A DNA stretch of 64,000 nt from Arcticibacter tournemirensis (GTDB taxonomy: Bacteria; Bacteroidota; Bacteroidia; Sphingobacteriales; Sphingobacteriaceae). The stretch covers positions 744,001 through 808,000 of the forward strand of contig NZ_VFPL01000001.1 in NCBI RefSeq assembly GCF_006716645.1. The letters are read 5' to 3'. The notes beneath the pieces were generated by a model, which searched no databases, was not told where the DNA came from, and saw nothing but the letters and a program-made list of their open reading frames with translations. Made by a program: the position numbers and the translations under genes. This document shows positions 55,273-61,010 of the stretch, piece after piece. Each line of letters begins with the position of its first letter. Positions within the stretch are counted from its first letter, which is position 1.

Positions 55273-55308
55273 CCTATAATTTATTACGATCCCGCATTGG
55301 GTAAGTAA

Positions 55309-56334
55309 TTATCTTTGAACTCTTCCGGAAGCATCACCTTTGATAAGGGTTTGAACTTCAGAAAGTGTAGCATGATTCAGGTCACCAGGAATAGTGTGTT
55401 TCAGTGCGGAAGCTCCAACACCAAATTCAGCAGCCTCGCCCATCGGCATACCGCTCACCAGACCGTAGATAAATCCACTTGCAAATGAGTCGCCACTACC
55501 TACACGGTCGACTATACGAACTTCATACTGTTTTGTATGATAGAATTCATTGCCGTCGTATACCAGTGCAGACCATCCATTGTCGGAAGCGCTATGGCTT
55601 TCACGCAAAGTAGAAGCAATGTATTTAAATCCAAACTTCTCTTTCATCTGCTGAAATACATCTTTATATCCCGCGAGGTTTAATTCACCTTTTGTAATAT
55701 CTGTTCCGGCGCTCTTGAATCCTAAAGTAGTTTCAGCATCTTCTTCGTTGCCGATACATACATCAACGTATTGGCAAAGTTTAGTCATTACTTCTCTTGC
55801 TTTCTCTTTGCTCCACAACTTTTTACGATAGTTAAGGTCGATACTGGTTGTAATGCCCTTTGCTTTAGCCGCTTTTAAGGCAGCCTCTGTAAGTGCAGCG
55901 GCTTTATCGCTTAGTGCAGGGGTGATTCCTGTAGTGTGGAACCAGTCGGCACCTTCGAAGATTTTATCAAAGTCAAATTCAGAAACGTCTACATCAGCGA
56001 TAGAAGCGTCGGCACGGTCGTAAATTACCTGAGACGCACGCATTGAAGCACCTGTTTCCAGAAAATAGATACCTAATCTTTTTCCACCTCTTGCAATATG
56101 TTGAGTATCTACGCCATATCTTCTGATATGGTTTATGGCAGCCTGGCCTAAGGCGTTATCAGGTACTTTGGTAACGAATACTCCGTTTAAGCCATAATTA
56201 GTTACCGCTACGGCAACATTTGCTTCACCGCCGCCATAAGTTACGTCAAAGCTGTCGCTCTGTACAAACCGCTCAAATCCGGGAGTTGATAAACGCATCA
56301 TAATTTCTCCCAGTGTTACAACTTTTTTAGACAT
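55309..56334 (-). CDS. kdgK: 2-dehydro-3-deoxygluconokinase
   Basis: A 341-residue PfkB-family kinase. TLGEIMMRLSTPG at the N-terminus, TYGGGEANVAVAV near residue 32, IDLNYRKKLWSKEKA and the catalytic DRVGSGDSFASGFIYG near the C-terminus are all intact. It makes 2-keto-3-deoxy-6-phosphogluconate, the substrate of the divergent kdgA gene. LacI-type operator E lies in the shared upstream region. A paralogue is at 50462-51478. Confidence 0.92.
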   Translation of the reverse strand: MSKKVVTLGEIMMRLSTPGFERFVQSDSFDVTYGGGEANVAVAVTNYGLNGVFVTKVPDNALGQAAINHIRRYGVDTQHIARGGKRLGIYFLETGASMRASQVIYDRADASIADVDVSEFDFDKIFEGADWFHTTGITPALSDKAAALTEAALKAAKAKGITTSIDLNYRKKLWSKEKAREVMTKLCQYVDVCIGNEEDAETTLGFKSAGTDITKGELNLAGYKDVFQQMKEKFGFKYIASTLRESHSASDNGWSALVYDGNEFYHTKQYEVRIVDRVGSGDSFASGFIYGLVSGMPMGEAAEFGVGASALKHTIPGDLNHATLSEVQTLIKGDASGRVQR

Positions 56335-56657
56335 CTTAAAATGATAATTTTTATATTTAAAAAGGTTTATTAATTATACTTTCAAAAGAGTTTTCCAAAA
56401 GTACGTTATAGTTGCGCGAAATGCAGGAACCCGTAATGGGATTTCGTAAAAAATTTGTGCAATCGTTTCCGGCTGAAACATTAGTTCACAATTAAAAAGA
56501 AAAATTAAGATTTTCTTAATAAAAAAGCCAGTTAGATGATAAAATGATAAAAATTAGCCGGGTTTTAATAAGTGATTCTCGTCATGAGCCGGTTGAAGTT
56601 ATCATAAATTTTATACATTAGCCTCATTATATTTCCGAAATTTTCACGAATCATAAT
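56335..56657. other. 323-base divergent promoter region between kdgK and kdgA
   Basis: It contains LacI-type operator E (56454-56471), a candidate kdgK -7 element (CAAAAGTA at 56396-56403, TACTTTTG on the minus strand) and a TATATTTC element about 30 bases before kdgA. No gene is visible. Confidence 0.6.
56454..56471 (-). promoter_or_regulatory. LacI-type operator, site E
   Basis: On the minus strand it reads CGGAAACGATTGCACAAA, one base different from sites B and C. It lies 120 bases from the kdgK start and 187 from the kdgA start. Confidence 0.7.
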
Positions 56658-57320
56658 ATGGATAAGAAATCAGAACTTTTAAAAGTAATACCTGAACAAG
56701 GTATATTGCCATTGTATTTTAACAAGGATACTCAGGTAAGTGTGGATTTGCTAAAAGCACTGTATAGTGCCGGCATCAGATCGGTTGAATATACAAACAG
56801 GGGAGAGGCAGCATTGACAAATTTTGCTGCTATGAAGAAGGTTTGTGATACTGAATTAAAAGGAATGTATCTTGGTGTCGGTACGATTAAAGACGCCGCA
56901 GCCGCTCAGGCTTTCATCGACGCAGGTGCAGATTATATCATCAGTCCCGGACTTGTTGAAGACGCCGCAGAAGTAGCCGATAAGAACAATATGCTTTGGG
57001 TACCAGGCTGCATGACTCCAACCGAGATCATCAGGGCCGAGAAGCTGGGTGCTAAGTTTGTAAAATTATTCCCTGGAAATATACTCGGGCCATCTTTCCT
57101 GTCTGGCATTAAAGAGCTTTTCCCGAATTTATTGTTTATGCCTACAGGAGGAGTTGATCTTGACAGAGACAATATTGCAGGGTGGTTTAAGGCTGGAGTT
57201 TGTGCAGTTGGAATGGGAAGTAAGCTGGTAAGTAAGGATATCATGGAAAATAAGAAGTATGATGAATTGATTTCCCTTACTAAACAGGCTATGGAAATAG
57301 TGCAGTCTTGCAAAAAATAA
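56658..57320 (+). CDS. kdgA: KDPG/4-hydroxy-2-oxoglutarate aldolase
   Basis: A 220-residue class I aldolase cleaving 2-keto-3-deoxy-6-phosphogluconate to pyruvate and glyceraldehyde 3-phosphate. RSVEYTNRGEAAL carries the conserved Glu region. FVKLFPGNILG contains the Schiff-base lysine at residue 136. MPTGGVDLDRDNIAGWFKAG is the phosphate-binding region. It is divergent from kdgK and followed after 25 bases by the transporter gene, forming one operon. Confidence 0.94.
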   Translation: MDKKSELLKVIPEQGILPLYFNKDTQVSVDLLKALYSAGIRSVEYTNRGEAALTNFAAMKKVCDTELKGMYLGVGTIKDAAAAQAFIDAGADYIISPGLVEDAAEVADKNNMLWVPGCMTPTEIIRAEKLGAKFVKLFPGNILGPSFLSGIKELFPNLLFMPTGGVDLDRDNIAGWFKAGVCAVGMGSKLVSKDIMENKKYDELISLTKQAMEIVQSCKK

Positions 57321-57345
57321 ACTAACAGAACCTAATTATAACGAA

Positions 57346-58788
57346 ATGGGACAAACTAAAATAGGAAATTACAGGTGGACGATATGTGCCATGTTGTTTT
57401 TTGCTACGACAATCAACTATTTAGACCGGCAGGTCCTTTCACTAACGTGGAAGGATTTTATTGTTCCTGAATTTCACTGGACTAACAATGACTACGGGAA
57501 TATTACCGCCCTTTTTTCTATTTTCTACGCAGTAAGTATGTTGTTTGCCGGTCGTTTCGTGGACCGGTTAGATACAAAAAAGGGGTTTCTGTGGGCTATT
57601 GGAGTTTGGTCCCTTGGCGCATGTCTTCACGCTTTTTGTGGAATTGCAACTTCAGGAATCCTTACAGGGAAATGGCTGGTAGGTTTTGAAGAAGCTAAGG
57701 AGGCCATTGCAACGGTAAATAATACGGGAATGGTGATATCAGTTAGTGTGACGCTGTTTATCTTCGCCAGGCTTGTACTTGCCTTTGGCGAGGCTGGAAA
57801 CTTCCCGGCTGCAATAAAAGCTACAGCAGAGTATTTTCCAAAAAAGGACAGAGCTTTATCAACCAGTATATTTAATGCAGGCGCTACTGTAGGTGCCCTG
57901 GCTGCTCCTGTTACAATTCCTTTTATTGCTGCCGCATGGGGTTGGGAAATGTCGTTTATTATTATAGGTGCTCTTGGTTTCGTTTGGATGGGGTTCTGGG
58001 TATTTGTGTATAAGAAACCTGAAGTTCATCCTAAAGTGAGCGCTGCCGAACTTGCCTATATTCAACAGGATATAGTATATGATAAGAAGATTGTAGATAA
58101 TGTAGAGGGTATTCCAGAGAAAAAAGTAACGTTTAAGGAAGCTTTCGGATATCGCCAGACCTGGGCATTCGCCTTTGGCAAGTTTATGACGGACGGAGTA
58201 TGGTGGTTCTTTCTGTTCTGGACACCGGCCTATTTAAGCTCTGTTTACGGTATGGATACTACAGAAAGTGCACTTCCGCTTTTTGTACTTTACATGATCA
58301 CTCTTCTTTCCATTATTGGTGGATGGCTGCCATCTTATTTCGTTGATAAAAGAGGGATGAATCCATATGCCGGTCGTATGAGGGCAATGCTGATATTTGC
58401 CTTTTTTCCGCTCCTTGCCTTATTGGCACAGCCATTGGGACAGATTACTTACTGGATCCCGGTGATCATCATAGGTATCGCCGGTGCAGCTCACCAGGCA
58501 TGGTCGGCAAATATTTTTTCGACTGTCGGCGATATGTTCCCTAAAAAAGCTATTGCAACCATTACTGGTATTGGCGGTATGGCTGGAGGCGTAGGTGCTT
58601 TCATTATCAATAAAAGTTCTGGCGTGCTGTTTGACTATGCCGGGCAAACTAATATGGTGTTTATGGGCTTTAAAGGCGAAGAGGCAGGATATTTTATCAT
58701 TTTCTCTATTTGCGCGGTAGCTTATCTGATAGGCTGGACCGTTATGAATATATTAGTTCCTAAATATAAGCCTATCACAGATCTATAA
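57346..58788 (+). CDS. Major facilitator transporter, hexuronate (ExuT-like)
   Basis: A 480-residue inner-membrane protein with about 12 membrane segments. The start YRWTICAMLFFATTINYLDRQV (in parts TINYLDRQVLS) is the anion:cation symporter/ExuT signature, followed by the MFS loop FVDRLDTKKGF. EAGNFPAAIKATAEYFPKKDRA is another hallmark of hexuronate and sugar-acid transporters. It probably carries galacturonate or 2-keto-3-deoxygluconate with protons. It is cotranscribed with kdgA, and a terminator-like hairpin follows. Confidence 0.9.
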   Translation: MGQTKIGNYRWTICAMLFFATTINYLDRQVLSLTWKDFIVPEFHWTNNDYGNITALFSIFYAVSMLFAGRFVDRLDTKKGFLWAIGVWSLGACLHAFCGIATSGILTGKWLVGFEEAKEAIATVNNTGMVISVSVTLFIFARLVLAFGEAGNFPAAIKATAEYFPKKDRALSTSIFNAGATVGALAAPVTIPFIAAAWGWEMSFIIIGALGFVWMGFWVFVYKKPEVHPKVSAAELAYIQQDIVYDKKIVDNVEGIPEKKVTFKEAFGYRQTWAFAFGKFMTDGVWWFFLFWTPAYLSSVYGMDTTESALPLFVLYMITLLSIIGGWLPSYFVDKRGMNPYAGRMRAMLIFAFFPLLALLAQPLGQITYWIPVIIIGIAGAAHQAWSANIFSTVGDMFPKKAIATITGIGGMAGGVGAFIINKSSGVLFDYAGQTNMVFMGFKGEEAGYFIIFSICAVAYLIGWTVMNILVPKYKPITDL

Positions 58789-58806
58789 TAGGAACCAAAG
58801 AAAAAA

Positions 58807-58841
58807 GGATCCCTGGTTTTGGTTGCCAGGGGTCTTTTTTT
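58807..58841 (+). terminator. Terminator after the transporter gene
   Basis: GGATCCCTGG (58808-58817) pairs with CCAGGGGTCT (58826-58835) with a mismatch or wobble, followed by a run of T residues. Confidence 0.75.
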
Positions 58842-59033
58842 ATGTCTTTTCCTCAGCAGATGTTTTTATACTGTAAAATTTGCCTTGAGGGTATTAGAGA
58901 AGTGGTCATTCTTTTGGAGATGACAACAATTCGCCTAAGTTTGTAATATTACAGCTACCTTTCAGCGTTTGGCTGCTATTAAATAAGTGGGTTCTCTATC
59001 TGGAATCCTTAATTATCGAATTAACACACGATT

Positions 59034-60656
59034 ATGAGTGAAAAGTTAAATCTAGAATCAATTTTTGTTCCGGAGGATCAGATTCCGCCGGAATTCCTGA
59101 TCGGGGAGATACATCAAAGGGAGTATCTCTGCGATGGAGAAATGCGTCCCTGGGATGGAGCAGTGAGCGAAGTTTATTCGCCTGTTTGTGTTCCCACTTC
59201 CGAGGGGCTGAAGCGAAAGCTGATTGGTACATACCCTGTATGTACCGAGAAGGAAGCGACACATGCGCTTGACGCCGCTATAGCCGCCTACGATAACGGT
59301 CGTGGTGAGTGGCCAACCATGAGTATTGACGGACGTATCAAGTGTATGGAACGCTTCATCTTTAAGATGAGCGAGCAGCGCGATCTGATCGTGAAGCTTA
59401 TTATGTGGGAGATCGGAAAATCGTATGCTGATTCAACGAAGGAGTTTGACCGTACTGTCGAATATATTAATGCGACTATTGATGCCCTTAAAGATATTGA
59501 CCGGCAGTCGTCGAGGTTTGAAATAGAGGAAGGCGTAGTCGCTCAGATCCGACGCTCGCCAATTGGTGTGGTGCTCTGTATGGGCCCCTTTAACTATCCT
59601 CTCAACGAGACTTTTACCACGCTTATTCCCGCAATATTGATGGGAAATACGCTTTTGTTTAAACCACCCAAACACGGTACGTTACTTCACTACCCATTGC
59701 TGAAAGCTTTCCAGGAATCGTTCCCTAAAGGGGTTGTTAATACGATTTATGGACGTGGTGCGGTAGTAACACCCGGACTGATGGCAACGGGCAAGATAAA
59801 TGTCCTGGCTTTTATTGGGTCAAGTAAGGTGGCAAATGACTTGAAAAAGAGACATCCGAAGATTAACAGGCTTCGTGCCGTATTAAGTCTGGATGCTAAA
59901 AACGCAGCTATTGTTACCAAAAATGCCGACCTTAAGCTATCTGTGAGCGAATGTATCCTGGGCGCGTTATCTTTCAATGGACAGCGTTGTACAGCGATCA
60001 AAATGATCTTTGTTCATAAGGATGTTGCCGATGAGTTCCTGAAGCTGTTGGGAGAGGAGATAGCCAAACTAAAATGCGGCCTGCCATGGGATAAAGATGT
60101 TAAACTTACTCCGGTGACAGAACCTGGGAAACCGGCATACCTGCAGGAATGTATCGACGATGCAATTGCAAACGGTGCAAGTGTTGTAAATGAGCATGGA
60201 GGTGAAACCCACGAATCGTTCTTCTATCCGGCAGTTGTGTATCCGGTGAACGAAAAGATGAAGCTGTACAGGGAAGAGCAGTTTGGTCCGGTAATTCCGG
60301 TAGTTCCGTTCGAATCTATTGAAGAGCCGATCCAATACCAGATCGATTCGCCACATGGAATGCAGGTAAGTATTTTCAGTAATGACGCCGAGGAGGTGTC
60401 TGCACTGATAGATCCTTTTGTGAACCTGGTAAGCCGGGTGAATATCAATGCTCAGTGTCAGCGCGGACCGGATGTGTTTCCGTTTACTGGTCGTAAAGAC
60501 AGCGCCGAAGGAACATTGTCGGTTCATGATGCATTACGATCATTTTCGATCAGATCACTGGTAGCTACCAAGCTGAATGAGAATAATAAAAAGCTATTTA
60601 ATGAAATCGTGAGCGGACATACTTCCAACTTTTTGAGTACGAAGTATATATTTTAG
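59034..60656 (+). CDS. gapN: NADP-dependent non-phosphorylating glyceraldehyde-3-phosphate dehydrogenase
   Basis: A 540-residue aldehyde dehydrogenase superfamily enzyme. The family segments SPIGVVLCMGPFNYPLNE, KPPKHGTLLHYPLL and SLDAKNAAIV are present. The catalytic cysteine is Cys319 in FNGQRCTAIKM. Sequence type is the Bacteroidota GapN group, somewhat longer than bacterial GapN of about 475-490 residues. It would oxidise the triose phosphate made by KdgA directly to 3-phosphoglycerate with NADPH gain. It has its own 245-base upstream region. Confidence 0.85.
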   Translation: MSEKLNLESIFVPEDQIPPEFLIGEIHQREYLCDGEMRPWDGAVSEVYSPVCVPTSEGLKRKLIGTYPVCTEKEATHALDAAIAAYDNGRGEWPTMSIDGRIKCMERFIFKMSEQRDLIVKLIMWEIGKSYADSTKEFDRTVEYINATIDALKDIDRQSSRFEIEEGVVAQIRRSPIGVVLCMGPFNYPLNETFTTLIPAILMGNTLLFKPPKHGTLLHYPLLKAFQESFPKGVVNTIYGRGAVVTPGLMATGKINVLAFIGSSKVANDLKKRHPKINRLRAVLSLDAKNAAIVTKNADLKLSVSECILGALSFNGQRCTAIKMIFVHKDVADEFLKLLGEEIAKLKCGLPWDKDVKLTPVTEPGKPAYLQECIDDAIANGASVVNEHGGETHESFFYPAVVYPVNEKMKLYREEQFGPVIPVVPFESIEEPIQYQIDSPHGMQVSIFSNDAEEVSALIDPFVNLVSRVNINAQCQRGPDVFPFTGRKDSAEGTLSVHDALRSFSIRSLVATKLNENNKKLFNEIVSGHTSNFLSTKYIF

Positions 60657-60660
60657 TGTT

Positions 60661-60709
60661 AAGTTATACGTAGCAAGTTATACGTAATAAGTTGTAAGTT
60701 TTAAGTATC
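60661..60709. repeat. Seven phased 7-base units after gapN
   Basis: AAGTTAT, ACGTAGC, AAGTTAT, ACGTAAT, AAGTTGT, AAGTTTT and AAGTATC follow without gaps, starting four bases after the gapN stop. Confidence 0.75.
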
Positions 60710-60784
60710 AATAGGCTTAAGATCTTCTTTTTTGAGGAAAAGCGAATCATTTTACTTGAACATACACTAGCTGACTATCTTTAG

Positions 60785-60817
60785 ATGCCCCGGGGATTCA
60801 GTTGCCGGGGCATTTTA
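60785..60817 (+). terminator. Terminator after gapN
   Basis: Perfect arms ATGCCCCGG (60785-60793) and CCGGGGCAT (60805-60813) followed by TTTT. Confidence 0.75.
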
Positions 60818-61010
60818 CTGAAGGCGTAAAAGTCCATTTACCATGTTATAAACCTTTATGGCAGGCCAGGCCAGGCCATTCCGTTCCGATACAGATTTAC
60901 CGAATTGCCAGGCATTTTTCATAGATCCTGTCTTTTCAAGAAAAATAATCATTAAATTAGAACCTTGATCAGGCTGTCTGTGAAGCCTTTGAAAAACAAT
61001 CCGCTAATTA

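Larger units (their letters stand above)
60657..61010. other. 354-base intergenic region between gapN and the sensor kinase
   Basis: It contains a phased 7-base repeat (60661-60709), the gapN terminator (60785-60817) and a small GGCCA direct repeat near 60870. No gene is visible; the remainder must hold the sensor promoter. Confidence 0.6.
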
